Part shown: piece by piece, positions 1 through 11,639 of the stretch
Layout: each line of letters starts with the position of its first letter
Numbering within the stretch: the stretch's first letter is position 1
Assembly: GCA_944548615.1 (NCBI GenBank)
Contig: OX155950.1
Coordinates: 37,886,859-37,950,858, forward strand
DNA from: Micropterix aruncella
Lineage: Eukaryota > Arthropoda > Insecta > Lepidoptera > Micropterigidae
DNA length: 64,000 nt
Reading direction: 5' to 3'
The notes under the pieces: model-generated
What the model was told of the DNA's origin: nothing
Databases searched by the model: none
The model's input: only the letters and a program-made list of their open reading frames with translations
Program-made: the position numbers and the translations under genes

Positions 1-638
1 ATCTTATATTCTAAGGCCCGTATGTTTCACGGCACGTTTCATTCACCGTACGGCTCGTTAGCCGAGCTTTAGAGAAAAACGTGAGCTCTTGTCCATTGCA
101 CGGTTTTTTTCACTGTATACGACGCGTTAGCCGCGCTCCATTTTGTAAACAAAATCAAGGTCGAAATAATTGTCCGTCGTGAAGACGCCTGCTCCCATGG
201 ACAAGCTCTCATAGATTGACACACAACACTGATACAAATTTCGCCGTAAATAAACACGGCTCGCCGAGGAATAAACACGGTGCATACGGCTTCGGCGCCC
301 GTTTTCCCACAGTGTCCGTGGAGAAGCTTTCATAGTGATTCATAGTCCGGGTTATGCATACTTTGAATAATTCAATCGAGAGACGTAGATTGGAAACGAA
401 TGCAGTTATATGGAATCCACATGAGGATCTTTATATCACCACGCTGGAAAAATATCAAAAATGTTTTTTATAATTGGTATATTTCTTGAATCACGGTTAT
501 TATCCCTACTATTTTTTACTAGGAATGGTGGGCTGTAATTCCCTTAAATTGCGTAGAGAAATGCTCACCATGGCCTACGTTTTTAAGCTGGATAAATATT
601 TGTAGTAGCTACTGATATGTTGCATGAAAAGTATATAA
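1..638. other. Intergenic, no gene recognised
   Basis: No coding region is supported here. Short reading frames on the minus strand (69-278 and 127-333) show no family features and overlap each other. The first 350 bases are more GC-rich than the following DNA. They carry loosely repeated phrases around 50-75 and 118-140, both containing CGTTAGCC followed by a G/C-rich GCTC stretch, so this may be an old local duplication or a repeat fragment. Confidence 0.4.
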
Positions 639-1130
639 CTAAGTACGATAGGTATTAACAAGCTCGTTAGGTGCAACTGATTTGAATAATTTTTTAACGA
701 ACGTCGGTTGGTTGAGGTTGAAAATGTCGATGGCGGAGAAACGAGAGTCGTACGTGCTCATCAGCCTATAAGCGATGGAATTTTTCCCGTAGTTGGTATT
801 GGCACGAGAGACCTCAAACGTGCGTGAATTGCGAATTAATCGTGGAGGAACGAAAAAACGTAAGTTTTCAACAAGGTATGGATTATCTATGGTATTGTGG
901 ATAACTTTAAGTAACAGTACCATATCAGCCACAGTGCGTCGGTCTTCTAGAGCTTGAATACCGAAGTGGTCCAGTCTGCTCTCGTACGTGGGAAGAACGA
1001 AGCGTCCGCGATAATTGATGTGTTTTAAAAAACGCCTTTTGATACACTCTATCCTGCTTCTGTAGACCGAACATTGCGGATTCCGTGTTGATTTGTTTAA
1101 TAAATGAATAAATATTCCACTGACGACCAC
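639..1130 (-). pseudogene. Non-LTR retrotransposon RT, C-terminal fragment
   Basis: A 163-codon open stretch read on the minus strand. From about residue 25 it reads like the region after the palm domain in Jockey/CR1-group non-LTR reverse transcriptases. An 'RIECIKRRFLKHINYRG' start is followed by 'YESRLDHFGIQALEDRRTVADM', then 'FVPPRLIRNSRTFEV', and 'FSAIDIFNLNQPTF' near the end. Only this tail is present; endonuclease and palm motifs are missing, so it is a 5'-truncated relic. A related tail with the same VPPR...FNNLDIFSL pattern lies at 42869-43095. The first 20 or so residues probably belong to flanking DNA. The class is confident, the clade is not. Confidence 0.75.
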
Positions 1131-1608
1131 GCCTATACACGGTGAATTAAACGTGGATTTTTAAAAAAATGTGCGTGTACAATAGGGCTAAGGATAAACA
1201 AATAATATTATTGTCTTAAATCGCTTAATTTTATGTAAACGATAAAAATTTCCATATTTCCCATCAGATTGAATCTTCTCCAAGGCCGTTTTCTCCGATT
1301 TTCCAGTCGAGATGGTTTGTATTTTCCGTGTCGACTGATAAGCTTTGTTTTGTATTCAAGTCGCACCGCTATAAACTTTCCATGCGAAGACACTCAATCA
1401 CCGGTTCCGCCAGGCAATTCGCCTTGGTTTCACCTTGCCGTATCGCTGTTTCGCCAGGTTTACTTTAGCACCGCATTATGTCTGATTCTTCAATTCCAAC
1501 TGAAGCTAGTCTCATTTATTATCTGATTTGCTTGATTAAGTCACGTGCTTTGAAAACATGTATTATTTTCTTTACCGTCCTACCAACCGACGAGGAGGTA
1601 AAATAAAA
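1131..1608. other. Intergenic, nothing recognised
   Basis: Two opposing short frames overlap at 1208-1526 with no recognisable domain. No repeat structure was seen. Confidence 0.4.
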
Positions 1609-1860
1609 GGCCCGGTGGCATAGTGTTTAGGTCGCCTGACCTTACTTTGTAAGGTCCCGGGTTCGATTCCCGGCTGGGTCACCATTTTGCGTTAAGATAA
1701 AATTAACGGAATCGCATTTTAATTCTGTCGATCGAATGCAATAACAAGACACACACTTACACGCATACATATTTCACGCACACATACATGCATATAATCA
1801 CTTCATAGTAGGATTGTCATATGATAATAAACCCGCCCATTGTGAAATTACACAATCAAG
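1609..1860 (+). mobile_element. tRNA-derived SINE, copy 1
   Basis: The first 75 bases fold partly like a tRNA. GGCCCGG at 1609 pairs, with two G-T wobbles, with CTGGGTC at the end of the head. The T arm is perfect (CCGGG TTCGATT CCCGG) and contains a good polymerase III B box. The middle is not a normal tRNA: the anticodon arm would need a 7-bp stem with a 5-base loop. An unrelated body of about 180 bases follows, and it matches copy 2 (20935-21203, opposite strand) throughout, including a shared stretch reading CATATGA(T/C)AATAAACCCGCCCATTGTGA. Two matching copies of head plus body identify a SINE rather than a tRNA gene. Confidence 0.85.
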
Positions 1861-3699
1861 GGTATAAACAAATATATGGAGATCGATAGGTCGCAAAAGC
1901 GGCAACTGTTTGAAGTAACAATAAAAAAACGGTTAGTTCATCCCAAGACCTTCCCAGAAATTAGACAACCCCCCGCCTCCCCCCCCCCCCCCCCACGCCA
2001 CCTCCCTCATCCCCCATAAATTATGTGGCAAGAGACACCCAATTTAAATATTTTCAAACACGTTGGAAGTATTCCACACGTTGGAAGTATTCACATTGAG
2101 TTAGAACACGTGGGACGTGTTACACAATACGTAGAAACTCCGTGGAAATAATTAATCCGATCCCGATACCACAACTCGATACAAATCCGCTCATTAAACT
2201 ACCTCCGAGTGCGAGCTAAGGTGACGCCTAATTCGCCATTACAGGCGGAACAGAGCTATGTAGATGGCATTTATTAATAAAAAAAACTGCAGTTCTCGAA
2301 TTAACCGATAGTCTACTGCTATTATACTGTTAAAGTTTAACGCTTTAGATGCTTGGAATTTTCTCCGTATAATTATGCGTCTCATTTCTTGGTGATACAA
2401 GTAGTCCAAAAATCACAATGATCAAAATTATACGTGCTGCGAAAATTATACTTATAATTGATTCGCTTAAAACAAAAACAGACCATGTGAATTTGTTGAA
2501 ACTTTAGGGAAATCAATAAAAACATCTCAATGTAAAAAAATGTACTAACGCCATAAAATAATAAATATTTTAAATTATTTCATCTTTTATACATATGATT
2601 TTGTTTAGTGATATTAAAAGTATATTCTGGAATAAGTATTTTTTTTTGTTGGGAAAAAATGATATGGTCTGTTTTTGTCTTGAGAATTTTAAAACGACAC
2701 AAATTGCTTATATTTTTCATTTTTATTTTTCAAAATGTTACATTTATTGTCTACATTATACTAAAACTACTCTCCTCTAGCTTCATTCCCTTCGTCCTTG
2801 TCAGATATTTTATTATTTTCCTTACGTCCTCGACTTCATTTTTCAGATGTGTCATACCTGATTTTCTTCAGACTTAATAATATCAAAGTATTTCATTTCA
2901 TTTTCATTGATACAGTTTCTTTATGTCATTCAGTGTTTCCTATTTTTTATCAATACTGAATGGTTCCCTGCAAAACATTTTATCTTTACCTGGACTATCA
3001 TACTTTTGGGCTTTAATAAACAAAATATCTTCCGTACAATTAATGATGCATATTATTAGACTTTTTGTTTTAAGTCACATCTTTTTAGTAGCATTTTGTT
3101 AACGAAACGTGAGAAGTTGGTTTGTTTTGATAATCTGAAATCGAACAACTTTGCATTCATAACTCATACTCGCCAAAATGGTCACTTGGGCTGTTTTTGT
3201 TTTGAGCCAATCAATTATACGCCAGCCGCGCTCAGATCAGACTTCAAAACATCGCCATTGATTTAATAGCTCATTAGATTGGTCAATGTTGTACGAACAT
3301 TTGGCAACTAGGATTTTACTACGAAACGCAACGTGTAGATGTCACTCATAGTTCCGAACACTGATTAATCTTCTCTTATTATGACTATCTCGTTAATACG
3401 ACGACTTTCGTGGCATATCAGTATGGCGGCCTATAGTGTACACTGTAGCCTAAACCATTATAACATACTTAATAACAAATGAATGTTTAAATCATAGCTC
3501 TTATTATGTTTTTTTATCCTTCATGGAGGGCGTTTCTTTTGAGGGAATAATAAGGGAAAACAGAAGTAATTTCATAGTTTTTCTGAATTTTTTATTTTCA
3601 AAATTTTGCAATTTTTCAGTATACGCCAGTGAAGGCTCGGAATGCCGCCTTTGGTCTCTTCACGCCTTCCTCGTGAGTCAATGGTTGGAAAAATCAATG
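1861..3699. other. AT-rich intergenic DNA
   Basis: No gene recognised. There is a poly-C tract at about 1980-1995. A short tandem phrase, ACACGTTGGAAGTATTC, occurs twice near 2060-2090. The sequence at 2339-2395 resembles the DNA flanking the hAT-type MITE at 3694-3707 plus 4198-4250, like an unoccupied paralogous site. Open frames at 2595-2877 are low-complexity and T-rich. Confidence 0.4.
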
Positions 3700-3707
3700 C
3701 TTTAGAA

Positions 3708-4197
3708 CAGCAGCTCCCAACCTTTTTGAGGCTGTTATCAATACAGCGGGTTGGATATTAGCAAATACCACCAAAAATGTTTAGTTTTGGAAATCAAATT
3801 AGCTTAAACGTCCAAATTTAAAATTGATTACCCAGAAAACACTAATTTTTAGCATTTTTTAAATTAAATCAAGAAGTAATGTCATTCTGTAAGACGGTTG
3901 ATATTGCTATTGTAATAATTTCTTTTATATTCGGTACAGTTTCGCCAATGCACATCTTAAGTCGTTCCCCAAGTTCAATAAGTTCGGTAAAAAATATATT
4001 TATTTATTACAATTTTCTAATTCGTTAACTAATCCTTAACGATTAGTGATTAATTAGGTAGTTAAATCTGACGTAGATGATTTTGTTCATAATTTTGTTT
4101 TCTTACTGAACGATGATCAAATCCTTGTCTTTATCTATCCCCTCAGACAATGCAATTTACGCCTTTAAGGGTATTACCCCCAGGTTGGGAATCGCTG
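3708..4197. mobile_element. hAT-type MITE with 8-bp target duplication
   Basis: A 490-bp element whose left end reads CAGCAGCTCCCAACCTTTTT. Its right end, reverse-complemented, reads CAGCGATTCCCAACCTGGGG, an imperfect TIR of about 16 bp. It is flanked by a perfect 8-bp direct repeat CTTTAGAA at 3700-3707 and 4198-4205. An 8-bp duplication with CAG-type TIRs fits the hAT superfamily. The interior is AT-rich, with no transposase or open frame, so it is non-autonomous. The flanks joined across the element resemble 2339-2395 (CGCTTTAGA.GCTTGGAATTTTC), which gives an independent view of the empty site. Confidence 0.8.
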
Positions 4198-4508
4198 CTT
4201 TAGAAGATTGGAATTTTCGCCACAAAATTATACGTCTCATCTCGCCGTCGGCGTCGGTCATCGAAGGAAAACGCTGTAGCCGCCGAGATCCAAAAGGTGT
4301 GCAAGTATAGAATAAATTTACGAGAAAAGCGACACGTGAATTTTTATTTCGAGAAAACGGCTCATAATAACGCGGCTTGCGCAAATTGCGGCAATTTATA
4401 TTTAACGACATAAGACCGAAATTTCGCTATTCCCCATTACGAATACATTCTCCGCGGTGCGATGAAAAATGTCGCGGTTTATGGCAGCCGTTCGTCTTGG
4501 GCTTTTTT

Positions 4509-4645
4509 CTTGTTTATTTCCAACGACGGAAATAAACAAACGCCCCTATGCGCGGGGTGAAATTTTAATGAATGACTCAAACCTTATTATTCGGATTTTG
4601 GATAAGAGCGCAGGCGCTGATTTGGATATTTATCACCTTGGTATT
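4509..4645 (+). repeat. 136-bp direct repeat, copy A
   Basis: From TGTTTATTTCCAACGACG to CACCTTGGTATT this matches 5290-5425 at roughly 85 percent by eye. No coding sense is seen, and the two copies lie about 780 bp apart. The DNA beside copy B (ATTCCTGAACTACGAG before it, ATTCCTAAACTATGCG after it) is itself partly repeated, so this may be part of a larger dispersed family. Confidence 0.65.
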
Positions 4646-5289
4646 TGGTTGTTCAACGTGTAAATAGTCGAACAACCGGCGGGATCATAACCGTAAATAA
4701 ATTATAATAAATAAATAAATAGATTTTAATATGCGGGTACTTTACAAAATGAGACAAAATCGATGCGCGTAAATCCTTTAAACATCAACACGTAATCATA
4801 TATATGCCTGTAACACACCGACTGACCTGTGATGATGATCCTCGCCTAGCTGAAGTTCCAGCACTGCTACGGACCCTCGAGGTTCCTGCTGGTGGATTTT
4901 TCACTCAAGTCTCTTCGACAATGCCTCACACAAAACTCACTCGACGCGGATTAGTTCCTTCGCGGAGTTTTAACTATGCTTTTGCGGAGCGGTTCAATAA
5001 ATAGGTAAAGCGGTAAATAAAGCGGTTCAGAGTCGCGAAAATATGCAAAACCTCTGATAAATATATATGTGCAGTCGTCGTGACGGCGCGGCGGATAATT
5101 ATAAACTAGCGGCGGGTAGGCATTTTGAGCGAATGCAGTACTGGCGGCGTTGAAGTAGTTGTTCTTCTTCTTCGGAGTCAACATCTGTCAGTGAAATCTA
5201 ACATCCACATATACTAATTAAATGCTGATGCAAAAGATACTTTGCGCGCAACCAGTATTCCTGAACTACGAGAAACGATAGAGTAGTTC

Positions 5290-5425
5290 CTGTTTATTTC
5301 CAACGACGAAAATAAACACACGCCTCTATGAGCGTTGTGAAATTTTAATAACAGACCCAACCCTTATTAATCGGATTTTGGATAAGAAATCAGACGCTGA
5401 TTTGGATATTTCTCACCTTGGTATT
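5290..5425 (+). repeat. 136-bp direct repeat, copy B
   Basis: Partner of the repeat at 4509-4645. It is flanked on both sides by similar phrases of about 30 bases (5255-5288 and 5421-5455), which could be a degraded duplicated flank. Confidence 0.65.
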
Positions 5426-6929
5426 CCTAAACTATGCGAAAGCGATAGATTAGACTAAAGGGGAATTATACTACTAACTATCTATATACCCTAGGTACAC
5501 TTTTGTAATACTTACACACACACAATGTATATTCCGTCATTCACTCATACATTGTGTTTATCATTAACATTTAAATCACTGTATGACACTTGAATCACAT
5601 TTATGTTTGCTTTGTGATGATATATGTAGACACGTAACACCCCTTCAAGCCTCAGCCCCTTAGCCGATTGACAAGTTAATGTCCCAAAAAAAAAAATAGT
5701 AAAAATTAGTAAAAAAATTGAATTACGACACTGTCTCACCAAAACATTAATTACTGCCAAACCACTGTACCCATAGTTAAAATAAAACATATTGACATGA
5801 TGAAACATAATAAAATAAAATAAATTAAATTAAAATTAAATTAAAACGGGGCCGTCACGCTGAATCGTGTTGTGGCCGATATCGGCCAATTGGGGCTCTA
5901 GGGGTTAAAGAGCTCATAGCTGCTTAAAATTAAATTACATCATAGTGACTATTATTAGAATATTAAAACAGTAAAATATAAGTATCAGACTATGGCAAAA
6001 TATAATTTTTGAATATTTTGGTGACCAGCCAATAGTCAAATTTTAAGAGAAAGGTATTCTTATTGTTACCATGTTTCACTATCTATGGAATAGTCATAAA
6101 ATCTAACTTCTTGGTGATTAGTTGGTATATCAATGAACGTTAGAATACGCTCTGAATATGTTACCATATACTGAACATTTATAAGATAATGTAGTCAATT
6201 ATTTCTTTTGATATATACATGGTATTTGTAACGTCCCCTCTCAACATTTAAAAAATAAAATAAAACTTTTAACTGAAATGTCCAAATGAACAGGAGTATC
6301 ACAATAGCTACATTACTATGTACCTTATACTATTACGAGAAGTTTTCAACGCGCGGTAGGAATTGTAAGGGGAACATTATGCAGATGCATATATAGATGC
6401 AGATGTGGTAGACTAACGGGACGGTGTGCGGTGCCGCAGCATATCGGCAAAACGTGTAATACTGTATGCTACGGACGGACAATTTACAGCGATGGAGTAA
6501 CTACATTTCGTAATGTAAATCGAATATCTTGTTTATAGTGCCAAACAATGGCGACATTCTTCAATTTCTTCATACAAAACGAGATTTAAAATACTTGTCT
6601 GATCACCAAATTTGTCAATGACGCTCTTTTAAGTACGTACCCACATAGGGTACAAACATTTCGAGTCTTAAACGATGTCAAGAGGATCCTATCCGGGAGT
6701 CAATTTGGCTTAAGGCATGCAATCAGATGTGTTGCAATCAGAATGTATTTACAGTATCATGCATAAAGGAAAAAAAATCATAGACATATCATGGCCGATC
6801 CGTCAAAGGCTTTTTTATGTTCTATTTAGATATTTTGTGAAAATGGCGATAACAGCAGTGAGAATGAGTGTTTTAGGAGCTACCTTGAGGATATTATTAT
6901 ACCTCAAGTAAGCTCTTTAAACAACCCTA
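5426..6929. other. AT-rich intergenic with one TTAA-type terminus
   Basis: No gene recognised. At 5904 a terminus of the TTAA-MITE type is visible. Read outward on the minus strand it starts TTAA at 5905-5908, then CCCCTAGAGCCCCAATTGG and the palindrome GGCCGATATCGGCC at 5875-5888. The other end was not found; a weak candidate is the ACACCCCTT near 5637. Confidence 0.4.
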
Positions 6930-7329
6930 TAAGCAACAAATTTAGTGTTAATCTTAGGGTAGTATCTAGGGGAACTTGTTGATCCTACTTTATGTGAACG
7001 ATCTCTGTTATTTATCTCTATTTATAAATCAGTCAAACATTGTTTTACACTGACGATATTGTATTACTTGTTTAGTCTGATTCTCGAAAAGAAACAATAA
7101 ACGAAGCTTAAAATAGCCTCATTATCACAAAAATATTATAGCTTGATCATCATATTCTAACATTAAACATTGGTGAACCAAAATACATAACTTACCCTGA
7201 AATTCACTACTATATATGCCAAAAAGTTACTAAATATAAACGCCAAATCATTCAAAAAGCGAAATGAGTTAAAATATTTAGGAATCTTAATAGATGATAA
7301 TTTTGTTATGGAGCCACTAATAGAGAATC
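6930..7329 (+). pseudogene. Decayed non-LTR reverse transcriptase
   Basis: Reading across frames, pieces of an RT can be made out. They are a degraded G-V-P-Q-G-like stretch near 6955, 'FYTDDIVLLV' near 7040-7075 (where the family has YADD), 'LTLNIGEPKYITY' near 7160, and 'LKYLGILIDDNF' near 7270-7305. Several stops and frameshifts separate them. The sequence is cut at 7330 by insertion of a TTAA MITE inside what would be the '...EPLIENL' segment. Low conservation makes the clade uncertain. Confidence 0.55.
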
Positions 7330-7333
7330 TTAA

Positions 7334-7639
7334 CCCTTGGAGTAAATGGGTATTTTCATGGATGCATCTGTCTCTTTTGCAGGATTTTCGGCGACATCAA
7401 CCTTAAAGTACTATAACTACGAAACTGCTACACCAATCATAGAAAGAACAACTGCACAATGATTGCATTGAAATTTCGAATATAGAATATTGAAATATCA
7501 TTTTGTAAAACAATTAGATAATTATGAATAAATATGAGAACGTCAAAGAAGTGAAAAAAACGCGGAACCAGATCTGGTCGTATCATACTCAACGGATAAT
7601 TGTTTCAGAACCAGATTTGGTCGTATCATACTCAAGGGG
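7334..7639 (-). mobile_element. TTAA MITE (piggyBac-like), copy 1
   Basis: An inverted copy of the 305-bp element at 34474-34778. It begins after TTAA (7330-7333) with CCCTTGGAGTAAATGGGTAT and ends ...CATACTCAAGGGG. Near that end it carries the same two subterminal copies of CCAGATCTGG / CCAGATTTGG about 40 bp apart. The right-hand TTAA is missing (the sequence continues GGCGAA), so one target copy has mutated or been deleted. It has no open reading frame. A related copy sits at 53711-54033. Confidence 0.75.
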
Positions 7640-8184
7640 GGCGAATATTAGAAAGGTATGCTTATTGGAGCACCAGCGTATTGGAGCACCAGCGATATAA
7701 AGATCTCATAGCGACTTATACATCAAATCAGCTGGTCAATTTATTTTTTGTAGATTGTGGTATATGTTTTGCAGTGACATATATTTTATTGCTATATTGT
7801 GGTAGTGGTACTTTTTAATATTTTAGTCATCAACTAGAACATTCATAGGTTTTAATATATGAGTTAAAGGAGGATGGGCGTTTTTGGCCTAGAGACCAAT
7901 AACGATGAGTGATGCGTCATTGGAAAGGTTTTTATATGTTCTAAAACTTTTTCTATGGAGGGAAATCTCAAATCGCTGTGGAAACAAAATATTGATAAAA
8001 AATATATATATATATATATTATCGCATTTGGGTGTTATACCTACATGATAAACAATATTTTATTCAAGGATCAGGAAAGTTTTCAAGGTCGTTTATAATA
8101 CCTACTTAAATACTCTTATAAAAAACAATTATCAACATTATGTGCAAAACCATTATGTGCAAAATGAAATGAAAACCATTATAT

Positions 8185-11100
8185 CGACCCTTTGCGGAAC
8201 ACTTGTCGTAAAAGCCAAAACGCTACTTTACAGGAGGGGCAAAAAACAAAAAAGTACACGTGTTTTTTATTGTATTTTTATGGTTTTTATAGTTATATTG
8301 ATATATCTGTGAAATATTTTCATAAAATTTTGAGTACTTTTATTTTATGTAAACCAGAAAAGAGTACGTGTTATAGTTTAGGAGTTAGTGTGGCTTTTAC
8401 TACATAAAATTTCATGTTAATTGGTTATTACGACAAAAATAGTTTCATGAAATACTGAGACGTTTGTTGTAAAATACATGTATGTAATAAAAATAGCCTG
8501 CTATTTGTGTAGTAAAAGACAGGGTTCCATAGAAAAACGAGACTTTATTGTTGTAAATGAATACAATATAATTAGGTTTCTTCCAGTTAGAACGTATAAT
8601 CTAGGAGCAAATGATGTAATGCACTATTTATCTCTTAGAAAAACTATTATTTTAGAATAATAAAATACAATTAACAACAAAAATAGTAACCAGTGGTGTT
8701 ATAATTGATGTATGTTTAGCAACGTCAACTGGGGCAACTTAAAATCAAGTATGACTTTGATTGGAGCTCTGGAGTGACATCGGAGATTGAGGACGAGATT
8801 ATAGATATCTATCCACAATCTCCTCCACAACCTCCGATGCAACCTCATCTTCTTCATCTGTTTTAACTAGTGCATCACTGATTTTGCCATCATAGGGCAT
8901 TTCCTGAAACTCTCTGTGGAACCATTTAGGAATTGTTCCATCCGAACACAATTTCTTCAAATCCGAATACTTAGATGCAGATATGGACAGTTTTTTGGAA
9001 TACTTTGGAGCTAAGTTGAAGCTGTTTAGCACTTTCTGGTACTCTATTTCATGGCTTTCGTCAATCCCTTCTATCTTTTTTCCTCTCCCTTTGCCTTTAC
9101 CTTTCCCCTTTACTTTCTTCTGCACGTTTTGGAAAAGCAAAACTTTTTCGCTCAATGCTTCTTCCTTCATAGAATATTTAATTTCCATTTGATTCAAATT
9201 CTTTTTTTTTACCGTAGCTACTCGGATATCTTTGAATTTTAAGTTTTTTACTGTCTCTTTGGTAAAGGTTTTCGTCGCGAGCTCCTCCCAATCAATGAAG
9301 TCTGTGTGCTCCATACAAGTAACTGAATAAGGTCTACGCCTTTTTCTTGCACTTTCAAAATATGAAGGCCATTGTGACGGACTCCACACTATAAGTTTTT
9401 TTACTTCGGCTTAAATTGTCGCATGTACATAATCGGCAGGCATCTACGTATGTCCAGGTAGCAAGTAATTGATCCGAAGCACTTGAAGATTGTTCGAGGT
9501 ATGTAAAAAGTAATTAAGGACGGATAAAACGACTTTATTTTTATTTTGTCCCGTGCACGAATCACAGTATAAGAGAGCGTTTTTACACCCTTTTTTATTA
9601 AGTTCTTTCAAATACAAATACAAACAAGATGCAATCTCAATGCCGCCTCGTTTGCCATCACACTCACCCCAGGCAAAACAGGAAACATTTTGTGTGATAC
9701 TCTAATAAACGGTGAAATTATATACTGCGTATTTCCAGGAATAATATAAAATCATGCTTTCCCCAAAGGGTGTATTGAGAACCTTCTGTAAGTCAAAACT
9801 ACAAGTCAGAGTATCAAAATCATTCAAAGTTTGATGAGCTCTGAATCGGTTATACATGGCTTCTTTCTCTTCTAGGTGTTTCTTCCATTTTTCTTTATCA
9901 GTTTCAGTCATTTAATTTCCAAAAGTCTCTGCTTTAGTACATAATGTACATTTATTCTCTCTGGGATGTGGAAGCCAAGGTCATAATCTCCATTAAAAAT
10001 CTTTCGGAAGATGGTTTCACTCACAGCCTTTTGGTTGTTTAGTTTACAGTCCTCAGTCCTGAATAATTTGGACAGATTTTTCAATTCATGCTGCAGATAC
10101 ATACGTTTGGATTTCTTTCTGTTGTAATGTGACGGGCATGCAGGAAGTTTCTCAATAAACGTACGTACATAGATTTTATCTGATTCTAAATATTTGTGAG
10201 GAGCACTTCGCGTTCTCTTTTCTTCTTGTGACATACCTTCCTTTTAATTAGATAAAGTGCACAGCAAAAATCTCTGTGTTATGTCTAAAGTTTTCAATAA
10301 ACATTTTTGGCATACCTTCCTATGATCTTCAACATCATTTATAAAATAATCGTAGGAAGATTTCGTTTGATAGAATCCGTTGTTTTACGCCTAATAGGTC
10401 CTGCATGTACAGAGCGAACTAGCCAATCACATCGCTGTTGAACATCAAGTTTCCAGAAAAATGAAAAAATGGAGGTTCGTCTCTCGTCGCTTATTTCGTA
10501 ACAACCTCGATTACACTTCTCTGGAATACACGGATTAATCTGCGTAGATTTTTCTTCGATAATTTTCCCCTTTCTTGTTGAATATTGTTTCCCCTCATCT
10601 CTCTGTTTCTTGTTCAACTTTTTCAAATTTTGTCGTTTCTTTTTCTTGTTTATCTCAATGTTTTGCAATGGATATCGATCCCGGCAATTAAACTGCTGCA
10701 CCTCCAAGCAAGCGGACGATATGCCGCGAGCCACGCTCCAGCGCAGGTGTTTACTACGTAAACAATATACTATAGGTACCTTCACCATAGCTACTAGTAA
10801 AACAATCATAGCTAAGCTACGTTGTAAAACAATCATACGCGTGTTTTGGTTTTTACAACCAATGTCTGCAGAATAAATGAAAAGATTGTGTCTGATCCTA
10901 AGGTTGTAAAAGCCATTTCCAAATTTTGCCATCCTTTACGACAATTGTTATGAAAAAAAAATTTTTTAATATTTTATAGAACATACGTTGTATCGGCCAC
11001 GCAGTAAATATTCGGTGTTTACAGCAACTACTTTTAATTGGAATGTTTTTACAGCATTATTTTTAAGAAATACGTGTTTAGGCTACAAAATTTTCTGTAC

Positions 11101-11235
11101 AGTAAAAGACATTTTTATGGGAATATGACAACTCTAAATATACAGATCGATAGAGCTCGCAAAACTGAGTAAAACTGCATCAAAAAGTGATTTTGGCCAA
11201 AATGGCTTTTACGACAAGTGTTCCGCAAAGGGTCG
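8185..11235 (-). mobile_element. 3.05-kb DNA transposon with perfect 33-bp TIRs
   Basis: The first 33 bases (starting CGACCCTTTGCGGAACACTT) are exactly repeated, inverted, at 11203-11235. ATAT flanks both sides (8181-8184 and 11236-11239), consistent with a 4-bp target duplication; the junction is palindromic, so a shorter one cannot be excluded. It lies inside a foldback element. The interior holds one decayed transposase read from right to left. The superfamily is not certain: the protein type and a 4-bp duplication suggest a Sola-like group, which I offer only as a hypothesis. Confidence 0.8.
8799..10932 (-). pseudogene. Decayed DDE-type transposase of the inner transposon
   Basis: Four stretches read in order on the minus strand. 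10932-10339 carries an N-terminal basic region, then Cys residues and 'SDERRTSIFSFFWKL'. 10234-9908 contains 'CPSHYNRKKSKRMYL' and 'IFNGDYDLGFHIPE'. 9911-9702 contains 'CSFDLQKVLNTPFGE' and 'KYAVYNFTVY'. 9389-8799 is a Lys-rich C-terminus ending in an acidic tail. Between the last two, one frame from about 9680 to 9390 reads 'WGECDGKRGGIEIASCLY', 'LYCDSCTGQNKNK' and 'NYLLPGHT', a likely catalytic-core region with a conserved Asp. That region has two nonsense codons: a TAG straight after LPGHT and a TAA before AEVKK. With the frameshifts, the gene is dead. The order resembles a multicopy insect protein group I know only as uncharacterised. Introns in the ancestral gene are possible. Confidence 0.7.
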
Positions 11236-11639
11236 ATATGCAAAACCATTATATTGCACAATGGATGTTATTATTGATGAACCATAGTTCTAAAAACAGG
11301 TTGTTTTGTCACAATAAATCGTGGTTTTGTTTTTACACATGTGTTTATCATTAAGAACCTGAAAACTATTATATATCCTTGCAAAATCATGTATAACACC
11401 CAAAGGCTATAAAAAATATATCTTTTTTTTTATCCATATTTACTTTTTTCCTCAGCGACTTGTGATTTATAGCCTTAGAAAAAGTTGTAGAACATAAAAA
11501 TACCTTTCTATTGACGTATAATTCATCGTTATTGGTCTCTAGGCCAGTGTCCATACCTTTTTGCCCATCGTCCTTTATGTTAAAACCTATGCTATAATGT
11601 TTATATATAAGAAACTATAATATTTTATAGATATTTTTT

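Larger units (their letters stand above)
7844..11591. mobile_element. Foldback element, split by an inner transposon
   Basis: Left arm 7844-8110 and right arm about 11350-11591 are inverted copies. Shared blocks include CATAGGTTTTAA at both outer ends, GGCCTAGAGACCAATAACGA, a block around TATGTTCTA(A/C)AACTTTTTCTA, and TTTGGGTGTTATA. Removing the inner transposon (8185-11235 plus one ATAT) leaves an element of about 700 bp that is almost all inverted repeat, as in foldback-type or long-TIR MITEs. No protein is encoded by the outer element. The exact ends and target duplication are unclear. Confidence 0.7.

Noticed and set aside
1609..1683. tRNA gene
   Set aside because: The acceptor and T arms fit, but the anticodon arm does not. 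The same head plus a shared 180-bp body recurs at 20935-21203, so it is a SINE.
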